Positions 43,845 through 56,504 of a stretch of 64,000 bases of DNA are shown piece by piece (the stretch's first letter is position 1; every line of letters starts with the position of its first letter). The notes beneath the pieces are model-generated. The model did not search any database, had not been told where the DNA came from, and saw only the letters and a program-made list of their open reading frames with translations. The position numbers and the translations under genes are program-made. Source of the stretch: Gracilariopsis chorda (Eukaryota > Rhodophyta > Florideophyceae > Gracilariales > Gracilariaceae); the NCBI GenBank assembly GCA_003194525.1, contig NBIV01000039.1, positions 310,001 to 374,000 of the forward strand. The letters are read 5' to 3'.

Positions 43845-44563
43845 GGTTTTGGGCCGAGAGCGTCGATATTTTGCAGACGTCGCGCTCTTTTGACCTACTT
43901 TTCGTTTGATTCATCTTCTTGCGCAGATCATCTTTGCGAGTCTTGTGGAAGTATTTGGTGCTGTGGTGAAAGTAGGCAAAGCGTTCAGAGACACCTTCTC
44001 TGGTAAGCCGACCTGCCCCTGTTCCAATCTCGGCTCCATTGCTTCAGCGCACAAGGAAGACCGCGCTATTTTCCTGCAAGTGTCTAGCAGCGGTTAACTG
44101 GTGAACGCTTATCGCGACAGCTACTAACCTCCCTGGGACGACACGTACGAATTGTAAAGCTCCTCGTTCTGAAGTGCACAGAACAGGGTAGGTCAAGAAG
44201 AATTTCGTACCTCACCTGGAGAGAGTTACCAGGGTCCAGGGGTTCAACCCCTAGGGTAGCGGAGGTAGTTTCTCCCGTCAGTGCGCCCGCCTTTACGAAG
44301 TTATTTTCATTTCCGAGTTTGCTTCAGAGCTATTCGTGAGTATACTCCGGGCGTAGAGGACCCGACCTCCGCCTGTGATTCGCGTACCAGACGCGTCTGG
44401 ACGAGCGTTGAGACTTGGTTACACGGTCTCCGCTGGCGCCCCCGCTGTTGAGTTTTGAGATACTCCGCTCCAGTTCCCTCCTCATAGTGTGACATCAGCT
44501 GCAAGTCAATAGCTGTATCACGATCAGGCATTCATATTAGCTTCAGGTCAACTTTCTAAGCAT
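43845..44563 (+). other. Copia-F leader, cut off by the tandem array
   Basis: It is homologous to the leaders of copia-B and copia-D. It contains GTAAGC at 44003-44008 and a well kept acceptor region TTTCTCCCGTCAG ending at 44281. The donor position used in B and D is mutated here. CCAGGGGTTCAACCCCTAGG (44235-44254) forms a strong hairpin. The leader stops before gag at 44563, where the first array LTR starts. Confidence 0.6.
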
Positions 44564-45356
44564 TGTTGGCAGTAATACCTGTGCTGTCACTGAAACCAAA
44601 TGTTCCGGGGAGCATGGGCTGTTTTGGAGGGTACCTCTGCAAAAGCGCATATGCGCGTGTGCGCGAACCCAACGTGAAACTGGCTTCTGATTGGCTACTG
44701 CAAATGTACATATGCAACGTGGTGCGTACAAGTGGTATGGCATAACTGGATCGGTTGGACACACCCATGTGTCCAGCTACTACAGTGGTCACAGTGTACG
44801 TTGTGTGCAGGGGATACTGGTGAAGTGGTTCACACCTGGTACAAGTGGTACAGCAGTGGTTGGTACAATGGTAAGGTGCGCATGCACTGTCAACAGGTTT
44901 ACACATGCACGGGTATATTGATGACGTGGGTGTTGTGTGCATTGCCACTTGATGCATTGCCACTTGATGACATGGCACTAACACCACAGGTTACGTGCCG
45001 ACTTACCGTGACGTGTTGACTTACCATGATGTGTTGGCATGTGCTGGCGTGTGTTGGAGTCGTGAATTTGTGCCCTGTCATGGTCATGTGGATGTACGTA
45101 ACTATTACGGAACGCTGGTGCGTTGGTGTGCGTTGATGTAATGAGGTTGTGCTGAGCTGGCTATGTCATGTTAGATGATGATTGGTAGTATTGAGTGTCC
45201 CTGCTTAGTGGTTTAGGTTTTACTTGTAGTTGGTGTTCCCGCGCAATTCGAGTTTAGAGTGGTACATAAGATGTGCCTGAAGGACCTCCAAGTAAATCCA
45301 AGCCAGAGCTGGCGAACTTCCCTTCCATCCCCTCAACTTCCTTACAACTTTCAACA
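44564..45356 (+). repeat. Array LTR 1 (793 bp)
   Basis: It starts TGTTGGCAGTAATACC and ends TTTCAACA before GGTTATGGGCCC. The left neighbour is the copia-F leader, so this is the outer left LTR. The TATA position reads TACATAAG, a change from TATAAG in the other three. Confidence 0.85.
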
Positions 45357-46579
45357 GGTTATGGGCCCAGCTTCGCGGACCGCTGCCACTATCCCTTTTT
45401 CTTATCGCTCGTCTGTCGCCGCTCGCCCTCACCGCCGTTCATCCGTTTCGCCGTTGTTGCCTCTTTCGTCGTTGCGTCGGGTGTCTTGATCCCATTGTTG
45501 GTCGGTGTTGGTCATTCTCCTTTGGTTTGCGTTCCTCCCTGAGGGCGTTGTGGTGGTAGTGGTTCGACGTTTACTTCCTATCGTTGTTGAGTTGGGTCTC
45601 CGTTGTTGCCCGTGTTGTCGATCGCTATCTACTTTGCGTGTGACACTCCCTCTATCTTGTGTTTTGGGATCCCCGAGTCGTTAGTCGGGTCGTATCCGTG
45701 AGGTCAAGTCGGTCTAGTTTCGAAGTCTGGGCTCCGTAATCGTGTGCTCAGCAGTTGTTTGTATTTCGTGTTTCTTGGTCATCATCTGGTTTCCAGTGCG
45801 ACGAGCGGTTGATCGCGGTTACTTTGGATGATTCCAGGTATCCGGGGACGTGAGCCTGGCGGCTTGAACCAAAGCGGGTGTACTGTCGAGCGGCTTCCCA
45901 CCGGTCCATTTGGTCAGATAACGGTGACGGTCGTTAAGACCTGGTAAGTTCAGCGGGTGCATCTGTGGACGGGGTGCCGTGGCGTACTGCGCTGGTGGGG
46001 GTGATTGAATTATTTGTTTTGATCCTAACTGCGTGTCGGGATTCTTGGGCTGTTGCGAAGGTATTCCATAACGAGCTTTTGATCCGTGCATCTGACCCTT
46101 GGGCGTTTGTGCGGGGAGGCGACGTGGCGTAGGCTGACCTCCTTCTTAGGATCAGGCCGCGTGTGACCTTAAGTGGTTGCGCGTTAGCAGCGTACTTTGG
46201 TTGCCATAGTAGCTTCAGTTGCGAGGTCGCGCAAGTTCTTGCAAGATGCCAGAGAGGCTTATACTTGGTGAAGGCATATCTTGGGTTATTAACCATCCTC
46301 TGGAAGCGTCGTAGAGAGCAACACATCTTCTCCTTAGACGTAGGAGAGGGAAGACAGAAGAAGACGTCTTGTACCCGGAGCATCTCCGGGGGCCAGCGGT
46401 CCGACACCCTAGGGTAGCGGAGGTAGTATCTCCCGTCAGTGCGCCCGAATTTGAAGTTTTTTGGTTGTTGTTGTTGTCGTTGTTTTTGTTGTTATTGTTG
46501 TCGTTGTTGCCATTTTTGTACTACTTAAGTGCCGTAGGTCTTTCATCGCATCTGTGCTGTTTGTTGACATCTACCAAGC
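45357..46579 (+). other. Array leader 1 with candidate intron
   Basis: It begins GGTTATGGGCCCAGC (presumed primer-binding site, shared with the first family). A candidate intron runs from GTAAGT at 45944 to the AG at 46439 (496 nt); its acceptor TCTCCCGTCAG|TGCGCCCG is nearly identical to the acceptor in the copia-B, -D and -F leaders. A (TTG)n-type run at about 46455-46515 precedes the gag ATG. A 157-codon minus-strand frame (46407-45934) lies mostly in the intron and recurs in the other units; no function is assigned. Confidence 0.6.
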
Positions 46580-49500
46580 ATGGATTCATTCGGTGGCTTT
46601 AAGATTGAAAAGTTGGGTGAGGATAACTTCCATGTATGTAAGCAAAAGGGTGAGTTGCTGCTTGCACTCAAGGACCTCGATGACCATCTTTAATCAACCA
46701 GGCCTAGGGAAGATGACGAGTTGCCAGTATGGAAGAAGAAAGATGCCAAGGCCAGGGCTGTTATTGGTCTCAGCATTACTGATGAGCATTTGGACCATGT
46801 GAGGGATACCGAGAATGCTGCGGAAATGTGGAAAGCCATTTGCGATGTGTTCCAGCGTAAAACGCTGCTCAACCGAATCAACGCAAGACGTGCCTTCTAC
46901 ACAGCCAAGATGCGAGATGATGAGAAAATGATACACTTCATCAATCGTGTTCGTCTTCTTGCATCGGATCTGAAGAGCATGGACGTAGTGGTTGAGGAAG
47001 AAGACATCGCTATGGCAATATTGTGTGGGCTACCAGACCGTTTCGAACACCTCATTGTCGCTATTGACACCACGATTGGTGATCGCAAACTCGATTTAGA
47101 GTTTGTGAATAGTTTTTTTCTGCAAGAGGAACAGCGAATGAACGATCGTGCCAAGGAGGAGTCCGGAAGTGACACGGCTTTGGTCTGTGCGCAGTCACGA
47201 AAGAAGTCCATGGTTTGCTACTACTGTGGTAAGAAGGGGCATATCCAGAGAAACTGTTTCAAGAGACAACGTGAAAAGGCTAGCAAAGAGCAGAGTGCTG
47301 CCGCAAACCGAGCTGTGCAGACCGATCTCGGCAACGAGAAAGGAGGATGTGACTCTGACTCTGACTTTGTTTGTCTCATTGCGACAGGTTCTGTGGAAGA
47401 AAGTATCAGTGACTGGATTATTGACTCTGGTTCCATCGCCAATATGACGTATGACGAGTCCATGTTTGGCAGTGATAGGAAAAGAGAGTCTACTGGTTTG
47501 AGCATCGGTAATGGCTCGAAGCTGGAGTCTCTTGGTCATGGCAGTGTCCCTCTCGATCTCGCTGTTGAAGGGCGTAAGAGCAAGTGCCGGTTGGGTGAAG
47601 TAGTGCACGTACCGAATTTAAGGTATCATCTGCTGTCAGTATCTGCGATGTGTGACCTGGGTGCGCGAGTGGTGTTTGACAAAACCAAAGTATGTGTATA
47701 CAAAGGGAACACCACGATCGCCCAGGGCCGTCGCATCAAAGGACTGTACTACCTATGTACCGCGATTGAAGTACCAGAAGACATGGACAACGCACTTGTG
47801 ACTGACCTATCACTATGGCATGCCCGAATGGCTCATGTGAATGTGGATGGTATCAAACATATGGCTCGTAAAGGTGTTGTGTCAGGGCTGAATGTGGATT
47901 TGAATCAATCGATGGATGTGTGTGACTCTTGTGTAGTGGGAAAATCTACACGTGCTCCAACTCCCAAGCAAGGGGGGGAACGGGCTTCGCACCCATTGGA
48001 CCTAGTGCATTTGGACATTTGTGGTCCAATACAAGTAGGTTCCTTGGGAGGTTGACGCTACTTCGCCACATTCATCGATGATCACTCCCGTTTTTGCTTC
48101 TTGTACATGCTCAATACAAAGGATGAGGTGTTCCACGTGTTTGTGAAGTGGCTGAAGATGGTTCAAAATCAGAGTGACCGACATGTGAAAACCATCACCG
48201 CACGTGAGTCTGTGCTACATGCGTTACGCACAGACAATGCTGGTGAATATGTGTCAAAGAAGTTTTCACAAGAGCTTGAACGTCACGGTATTGAACATCA
48301 GCGAACGGTGCCTTACAATCCACATCAGAATGGTCTGGCCGAACGGTTCAACCGAACACTCATGGACTTGGTGAGATCGATGCTGCATCACGAGAAACTG
48401 CCAAAGAGCTTCTGGGCTGAAGCATTGAACGTTGCAGTGTATGTGCGCAATCGAGTCACCTGCAAGGCCCTTCCGAGTGACGTGACACCACTCAAGATGT
48501 GGAGTGGATATGAACCTGACTTGAGCAATCTGCGTGTGTTCGGTAGCCGGTGCTGGTACAAAGTGGTGGACCACAAGCTGAAGAAGGTGGAGCAACTTGC
48601 CGTGGAGGCGATCTTTAATGGGTACACATCTGGATCGAACGGTTACAAACTGTGGGATGCGCAAAAGAAGAAGGTGGTTGTGTCGAGGGATGTGAGGTTT
48701 GACGAATGTAGTGGTTCAGATCAAGGTAGTGACCACGTTAATGATGACGGCTATGCTGAGATCGACATCTCGGACAAGCCGAAATTGAACATCACCTCCA
48801 CCTCTACTACACCCACCGATGCTGCCCAAGTTGAACCCGCTGTACCAGATACTCCACCAGAAGAAGCTTCAGGCAGTGGCCACGATGAGCTCACAGCTGA
48901 GACAGAACTTGAGCCAGACGTACGAGATCCACCACCATTTCGGAGATCCACTCGTGAGCGTAGAGCGCCTACCTCGTGGTGGCGCGGAACTGCCCTACTC
49001 ACTGCCAGTGATGACATCCCATCCTCATCCTCAGATGCGGTGTCACGTCCGTATTCAAAAGCGTGGACCAAGGCCATGAACAGTGAGTACGAGTCTCTGA
49101 TGGAGCATGACACATGGGAGTTAGTGCCAAGGCCAGCTGACAACAACGTGATATCATCCAAGTGGGTATTTGTGCAAAAATATGAGGCTGGCGACAACGA
49201 TGAACCGACAGTGAGGTACAAGGCTCGTGTAGTGGCTCGAGGGTTTCTGCAGATCGAAGGTGTAGAATTCTCCGAGACGTATGCACCAGTGGTCAAATTG
49301 ACATCCATTAGAATGATTCTGTCCATTGTAACAGTGCAGGACTATCATCTACACCAGATGGATGTGAAGAATGCATTCTTGAATGGCGACCTGGAAGAGA
49401 CTGTGTACATGGAGCAGCCAGACGGATTCATCAAACCTGGGAACGAGGACTTGGTATGCCTTCTCAAGAAAGCCATCTATAGGCTACTACAGGCATCAAG

Positions 49501-49648
49501 GCAGTGGTTGGCAAAGATTTACTTGTTCCTCGTTGTTGGCAGTAGTACCTGCGCTGTCACTGAAAACCAAATGTTACGGGGAGCATGGGCTGTTTTGGAG
49601 GGTACCTCTGCAAAAGCGCATATGCGCGTGTGCGCGAACCCAACGTGA
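46580..49648 (+). pseudogene. Array unit 1 gag-pol, two stops
   Basis: Start ATG at 46580 (MDSFGGFKIEKLGEDN), aligned with the start of unit 3. TAA at 46691-46693 (codon 38, Glu in the other units) and TGA at 48053-48055 (codon 492, Ser in unit 3) interrupt it. The zinc knuckle CYYCGKKGHIQRNC is intact. The protease reads DSGSIANMTY where units 2-4 have DSGATAHMTY. Integrase D, D and E are present. The RT stops inside the next LTR as in all units. Gag Trp in HVWK is Cys here. It is the most diverged member of the array. Confidence 0.8.
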
Positions 49649-50312
49649 AACTGGCTTCTGATTGGCTACTGCAAATGTATATATGCAACGTGGTGCGTAC
49701 AAGTGGTATGGCATAACTGGATCGGTTGGACACACCCACGTGTCCAGCTACTACAGAGCTCACAGTGTACGTTGTGTGCAGGGGATACTGGTGAAGTGGT
49801 TGACAGCTGGTACAAGTGGTACAGCCGTGGTTGGTACAATGGTAAGGTGCGCATGCACTGTCAACAGGTTTGCACATGCACGGGTATATTGATGACGTGG
49901 GTGTTGTGTGCATTGGCACATGATGACATGGCACTAAAACCACAGGTTACGTGCCGACTTACCGTGACGTGTTGACTTACCGTGATGTGTTGGCATGTGC
50001 TGGCGTGTGTTGGAGTCGTGAACTTGTGCCTTGTCATGGTCATGTGTATGCACGTAACTATTACGGAACGCTGGTGCGTTGGTGTGCGTTGATGTAATGA
50101 GGTTGTGCGGAGCTGGCTATGTCATGTTAGATGATGATCGGTAGTATTGAGTGTCCCTGCTTAGTGGTTTAGGTTTTACTTGTAGTTGGTGTTCCCGCGC
50201 AATTCGAGTTTAGAGTGGAATATAAGATGTGCCTGAAGGACCTCCAAGTAAATCCAAGCCAGAGCTGGCGAGCTTCCCTTCCATCCCCTCAACTTCCTTA
50301 CAACTTTCAACA
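49534..50312 (+). repeat. Array LTR 2 (779 bp)
   Basis: Same ends as LTR 1. It lacks the 15-base direct duplication CATTGCCACTTGATG that LTRs 1, 3 and 4 carry, which accounts for most of its shorter length. TATAAG at 50221-50226 is the likely TATA element. Confidence 0.85.
49616..49690 (+). promoter_or_regulatory. Conserved LTR module (palindrome and ATTGG)
   Basis: GCGCATATGCGC, a 12-base perfect palindrome at 49616-49627, is followed by CCCAACGTGAAAC, TGATTGGCTACTGCA (inverted CCAAT) and an ATATGCAAC run. The same order occurs in all array LTRs and, with changes, in LTRs of the first copia family (for example from 43146). It is probably an upstream promoter or enhancer block; no factor is assigned. 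Confidence 0.45.
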
Positions 50313-51534
50313 GGTTATGGGCCCAGCCCCGCTGACCGCTGCCGCTATCCCTTTCCTTATCGCTCGTCTGTCGCCGCTCTCCCTCACCGCCGTTCATCCG
50401 TTTCGCCGTGGTTGCCTCTTTCGTCGTTGCGTCGGGGGTCTTGATACCATTTTTGGTCGGTGTTGGTCATTCTCCTTTGGTTTGCGTTCCTCCCTGAGGG
50501 CGTTGTGGTGGTAATGGTTCGACGTTTACTTCCTATCGTTGTTGAGTTGGGCCTCCGTTGTTGCCCGTGTTGTCGATGGCTATCTACTTTGCGTGTGACA
50601 CTCCCTCTATCTTGTGTTTTGGGATCCCCGAGTCGTTAGTCGGGTCGTATCCGTGAGGTCAAGTCGGTCTAGTTTCGAAGTCTGGGCTCCGTAATCGTGT
50701 GCTCAGCAGTTGTTTGTATTTCGTGTTTCTTGGTCATCATCTGGTTTCCAGTGCGACGAGCGGTTGATCGCGGTTACTTTGGATGATTCCAGGTATCCGG
50801 GGACGTGAGCCTGGCGGCTTGAACCAAAGCGGATGTACTGTCGAGCGGCTTCCCACCGGTCCATTTGGACACATAACGGTGACGGTCGTTAAGACCTGGT
50901 AAGTTCAGCGGGTGCATCTGTGGACGGGGTGCCGTGGCGTACTGCGCTGGTGGGGGTGATTGAATTATTTGTTTTGATCCTAACTGCGTGTCGGGATTCT
51001 TGGGCTGTTGCGAAGGTATTCCATAACGAGCTTTTGATCCGTGCATCTGACCCTTGGGCGTTTGTGCGGGGAGGCGACGTGGCGTAGGCTGACCTCCTTC
51101 TTAGGATCAGGCCGCGTGTGACCTTAAGTGGTTGCGCGTTAGCAGCGTACTTTGGTTGCCATAGTAGCTTCAGTTGCGAGGTCGCGCAAGTTCTTGCAAG
51201 ATGCCAGAGAGGCTTATACTTGGTGAAGGCATATCTTGGGTTATTAACCATCCTCTGGAAGCGTCGTAGAGAGCAACACATCTTCTCCTTAGACGTAGAA
51301 GAGGGAAGACAGAAGAAGACGTCTTGTACCCGGAGCATCTCCGGGGGCCAGCGGTCCGACACCCTAGGGTAGCGGAGGTAGTATCTCCCGTCAGTGCGCC
51401 CGAATTTGAAGTTTTTTGGTTGTTGTTGTTGTCGTTGTTCTTGTTGTTATTGTTGTCGTTGTTGCCATTTTTGTACTACTTAAGTGCCGTAGGTCTTTCA
51501 TCGCATCTGTGCTGTTTGTTGACATCTACCAAGC
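50313..51534 (+). other. Array leader 2 with candidate intron
   Basis: Same layout as leader 1. The candidate intron spans 50899-51394 (496 nt, GTAAGT...TCAG), with the TTG-rich run just before the gag ATG. It matches leader 1 closely. Confidence 0.6.
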
Positions 51535-54500
51535 ATGGATTCATTCGGTGGCTTCAAGATTGAAAAGTTGGGCGAGGATAACTTCCATGTATGGAAGCAA
51601 AAGGTTGAGTTGCTGCTTGCACTCAAGGACCTCGATGACCATCTTGAATCAACCAGGCCTAGGGACGATGACGAGTTGTTAGCATGGAAGAAGAAAGACG
51701 CCAAGGCCAGGGCTGTTATTGGTCTCAGCATTAGTGATGAGCATTTGGACCATGTGAGGGATACCGAGAATGCTGCGGAAATGTGGAAAGCCATTTGCGA
51801 TGTGTTTCAGCGTAAAACGCTGCTCAACCGAATCAATGCAAGACGTGCCTTCTACACAGCCAAGATGCGAGATGATGAGAAAATGATACACTTCATCAAT
51901 CTTGTTCGTCATCTTGCATCGGATCTGAAGAGCATGGACATAGTGGTTGAGGAAGAAGACATCGCTATGGAAATCCTATGTGGGCTACCAGACCGTTTCG
52001 AACACCTCATTGTCGCTATTGACACCACGATTGGTGATCGCAAACTCGATTTAGATTTTGTGAAGAGTCTTTTTCTGCAAGAGGAACAGCGAATGAACGA
52101 TCGTGCCAAGGAGGAGTCCGGAAGTGACACGGCTTTTGTCTGTGCGCAGTCACGAAAGAAGTCCATGGTGTGCTACTATTGTGGTAAGAAGGGGCATATC
52201 CAGAGAAACTGTTTCAAGAGACAACGTGACGAAGCTAGCAAAGAGCAGAGTGCTGCCGCAAACCCAGCTGTGCAGACGGATCTCGGCAACGAGAAACGAG
52301 GATGTGACAGTGACTCTGACTTTGTTTGTCTCATTGCGACAGGTTCTGTGGAAGAAAGTATCAGTTACTGGATTATTGACTCTGGTGCCACCGCCCACAT
52401 GACGTATGACGAGTCCATATTTGACAGTTATAGCAAAAGAGAGTCTGCCGGTGTGAGTATCGGCAATGACTCGAAGCTGGAGTCTCTTGGTCATGGCAGT
52501 GTCCACCTCTATCTCGCTGTTGAAGGGCGTAAGAGCAAGTGCCGGTTGGGTGAAGTAGTGCACGTACCGAATTTAAGGTATCATCTGCTGTCAGTATCTG
52601 CGATGTGTGACCTGGGTGCGCGAGTGGTGTTTGACAAAACCAAAGTATGTGTATACAAAGGCAACCCCACGATCGCCCAGGGCCGTCGCATCAAAGGACT
52701 GTACTACCTATGTACCGCGATTGAAGTACCAGAAGACATGGACAACGCACTTGTGACTGACCTGTCACTATGGCATGCTCGAATGGCTCATGTGAATGTG
52801 GATGGTATCAAACATATGGCTCGTAACGGTGTTGTGTCAGGGCTGAATGTGGACTTGAATCAATCGATGGATGTGTGTGACTCTTTTGTAGTGGGAAAAT
52901 CTACACGTGCTCCAACTCCCAAGCAAGGGGGTGAACGGGCTTCGCACCCATTGGACCTAGTGAATTTGGACATTTGTGGTCCAATCCAAGTAGGTTCCTT
53001 GGGAGGTTGACGCTACTTCGCCACAGTCATCGATGATCACTCCCGTTTTTGCTTCTTGTACATGCTCAAGACAAAGGATGAGGTGTTCTACGTGTTCGTG
53101 AAGTGGCTGAAGATGGTTCAAAATCAGAGTGACCGACATGTGAAAACCATCACCGCACGTGAGTCTGTGCTACATGCGTTACGCACAGACAATGCTGGTG
53201 AATATGTGTCAAAGAAGTTTTCACAAGAGCTTGAACGTCACGGTATTGAGCATCAGCGAACGGTGCCTTACAATCCACATCAGAATGGTCTGGCCGAACG
53301 GTTCAACCGAACACTCATGGACTTGGTGAGATCGATGCTGCATCACAAGAAACTGCCAAAGAGCTTCTGGGCTGAAGCATTGAACGTTGCAGTGTATGTG
53401 CGCAATCGAGTCACCTGCAAGGCCCTTCCGAGTGACGTGACACCACTCGAGATGTGGAGTGGATATGAACCTGACTTGAGCAATCTGCGTGTGTTCGGTA
53501 GCCGGTGCTGGTACAAAGTGGTGGACCACACTCTGAAGAAGCTGGAGCAACGTGCCGTGGAGGCGATCTTTAATGGGTACACATCTGGATCGAACGGTTA
53601 TAAACTGTGGGATGCGCAAAAGAAGAAGGTGGTTGTGTCGAGGGATGTGAGGTTTGACGAATGTAGTGGTTCAGATCAAGGTACTGACCACGTTAATGAT
53701 GACGACTATGCTGAGATCGACAACTCGGACAAGCCGAAATCAAACATCACCTCCACATCTACTACACCCACCGATGCTGCCCAAGTTGAACCCGCTGCAC
53801 CAGATACTCCACCAGAAGAAGCTTCAGGCAGTGGCCACGATGAGCTCACAGCTGAGACAGAACTTGAGCCAGACGTACCAGATCCACCACCACTTCGGAG
53901 ATCCACTCGTGAGCGTAGAGCGCCTACCTCGTGGTGGCGCGGAACTGCCCTACTCACTGCCAGTGATGACATCCCATCCTCGTACTCGGGTGCGGTGTCA
54001 CGTCCTTATTCAAAAGCGTGGACCAAGGCCATGAACAGTGAGTACGAGTCTCTGACGGAGCATGACACATGGGAGGTAGTGCCAAGGCCAGCTGACAGCA
54101 ACGTGATATCATCCAAGTGGGTATTTGTGCAAACATATGAGGCTGGTGACAACGATGAACCGACAGTGAGGTACAAGGCTCGTGTGGTGGCTCGAGGGTT
54201 TCTGCAGATGGAAGGTGTAGACTTCTCCGAGACGTATGCACCAGTGGTCCAATTCACATCCATTAGAATGATTCTGTCCATTGTAGCAGTGCAGAACTAT
54301 CATCTGCACCAGATGGATGTGAAGAATGCATTCTTGAATGGCGACCTGGAAGAGACTGTGTACATGGAGCAGCCAGACGGATTCATCAAACCTGGGAACG
54401 AGGACTTGGTATGCCTTCTCAAGAAAGCCATCTATGGGCTACTACAGGCATCAAGGCAGTGGTTTGCAAAGATGTACTTGTTCCTCGTTGTTGCCAGTAG

Positions 54501-54603
54501 TACCTGCGCTGTCACTGAAAACCACATGTTCCGGGGAGCCTGGGCTGTTTTGGAGGGTACCTCTGCAAAAGCGCATATGCGCGTGTGCGCGAACCCAACG
54601 TGA
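51535..54603 (+). pseudogene. Array unit 2 gag-pol, one stop
   Basis: Start ATG at 51535. Open for 491 codons through gag, zinc knuckle, protease (DSGATAHMTY) and gag-pre-integrase (the CDSC pair reads CDSF). It then meets TGA at 53008-53010, the same codon 492 as in unit 1. The frame reopens and continues in phase through integrase (D, E intact) and RT to read into LTR 3, stopping at 54601-54603. It has private substitutions in the protease region (SYSKRESAGVSIGND). The shared stop shows common descent or conversion with unit 1. Confidence 0.8.
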
Positions 54604-55282
54604 AACTGGCTTCTGATTGGCTACTGCAAATGTACATATGCAACGTGGTGCGTACAAGTGGTATGGCATAACTGGATCGGTTGGACACACCCACGTGTCC
54701 AGCTATTACAGTGGTCACAGTGTACGTTGTGTGCAGGGGATACTGGTGAAGTGGTTGACAGCTGGTACAAGTGGTACAGCAGTGGTTGTTACAATGATAA
54801 GGTGCGCATGCACTGTCAACAGGTTTACACATGCACGGGTATATTGATGACGTGGGTGTTGTGTGCATTGCCACTTGATGCATTGCCACTTGATGACATG
54901 GCACTAACACCACAGGTTACGTGCCGACTTACCGTGACGTGTTGACTTACCGTGATGTGTTGGCATGTGCTGGCGTGTGTTGGAGTCGTGAATTTGTGCC
55001 CTGTCATGGTCATGTGGATGCACGAAACTATTACGGAATGTTGGTGCGTTGGTGTGCGTTGATGTAATGAGGTTGTCCTGAGCTGGCTATGTCATGTTAG
55101 ATGATGATTGGTAGTATTCAGTGTCCCTGCAAAATGGTCTAGGTTTTACTTGTAGTTGGTGTTCCCGCGCAATTCGAGTTTAGAGTGGAATATAAGATGT
55201 GCCTGAAGGACCTCCAAGTAAATCCAAGCCAGAGCTGGCGAGCTTCCCTTCCATCCCCTCAACTTCCTTACAACTTTCAACA
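54489..55282 (+). repeat. Array LTR 3 (794 bp)
   Basis: It starts TGTTGCCAGTAGTACC and ends TTTCAACA. It has the 15-base duplication. Near 55128 it reads TGCAAAATGGTCTAGG where LTR 4 has TGCTTAATGGTTTAGG; otherwise it is almost identical to LTR 4. Confidence 0.85.
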
Positions 55283-56504
55283 GGTTATGGGCCCAGCCCC
55301 GCTTACCGCTGTCGCTATCCCTTTCCTTATTGCTCGTCTGTCGCCGCTCTCCCTCACCGCCGTTCATCCGTTTCGCCGTGGTTGCCTCTTTCGTCGTTGC
55401 GTCGGGGGTCTTGATACCATTTTTGGTCGGTGTTGGTCATTCTCCTTTGGTTTGCGTTCCTCCCTGAGGGCGTTGTGGTGGTAATGGTTCGACGTTTACT
55501 TCCTATCGTTGTTGAGTTGGGCCTCCGTTGTTGCCCGTGTTGTCGATGGCTATCTACTTTGCGTGTGACACTCCCTCTATCTTGTGTTTTGGGATCCCCG
55601 AGTCGTTAGTCGGGTCGTATCCGTGAGGTCAAGTCGGTCTAGTTTCGAAGTCTGGGCTCCGTGATCGTGTGCTCAGCAGTTGTTTATATTTCGTGTTTCT
55701 TGGTCATCATCTGGTTTCCAGTGCGACGAGCGGTTGATCCGGGTTACTTTGGGTGATTCCAGGTATCCAGGGACGTGAGCCTGGCGGCTTGAACCAAAGC
55801 GGGTGTACTGTCGAGCGGCTTCCCACCAGTCCATTTGGACACATAACGGTGACGGTCGTTAAGACCTGGTAAGTTCAGCGGGTGCATCTGTGGACGGGGT
55901 GCCGTGGCGTACTGCGCTGGTGGGGGTGATTGAATTATTTGTTTTGATCCTAACTGCGTGTCGGGATTCTTGGGCTGTTGCGAAGGTATTCCATAACGAG
56001 CTTTTGATCCGTGCATCTGACCCTTGGGCGTTTGTGCGGGGAGGCGACGTGGCGTAGGCTGACCTCCTTCTTAGGATCAGGCCGCGTGTGACCTTAAGTT
56101 GTTGCGCGTTAGCAGCGTACTTTGGTTGCCATAGTAGCTTCAGTTGCGAGGTCGCGCAAGTTCTTGCAAGAGGCCAGAGAGGCTTATACTTGGTGAAAGC
56201 ATATCTTGGGTTATTAAACATCCTCTGGAAGCGTCGTAGAGAGCAACAAATCTTCTCCTTAGACGTAGGAGAGGGAAGACAGAAGAAGACGTCTTGTACG
56301 CGGAGCATCTCCGGGGGCCAGGGGTCCGACACCCTAGGGTAGCGGAGGTAGTTTCTCCCGTCAGTGCGCCCGAATTTGAAGTTTTTTGGTTGTTGTTGTT
56401 GTCGTTGTTTTTGTTGTTATTGTTGTCGTTGTTGCCATTTTTGTACTACTTAAGTGCCGTAGGTCTTTCATCGCATCTGTGCTGTTTGTTGACATCTACC
56501 AAGC
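55283..56504 (+). other. Array leader 3 with candidate intron
   Basis: The candidate intron spans 55869-56364 (496 nt). The acceptor reads TTTCTCCCGTCAG, as in copia-F. The TTG-rich run lies at about 56380-56440. Confidence 0.6.

Noticed and set aside
44235-44254. A tRNA gene in the copia-F leader
   Set aside because: Only a T-arm-like hairpin is present. A full cloverleaf with acceptor and anticodon stems could not be drawn around it.
46461-46802. Poly-valine/leucine frames that look like membrane segments (also at 51416, 56386, 61356)
   Set aside because: They are translations of the TTG/GTT-rich run before the gag ATG and overlap the real gag frame. They recur only because the unit is repeated.
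48053-48055. Programmed UGA readthrough in array pol
   Set aside because: The codon lies inside the integrase core region, not at a gag/pol border, and units 3 and 4 have Ser there. A shared nonsense mutation is simpler.
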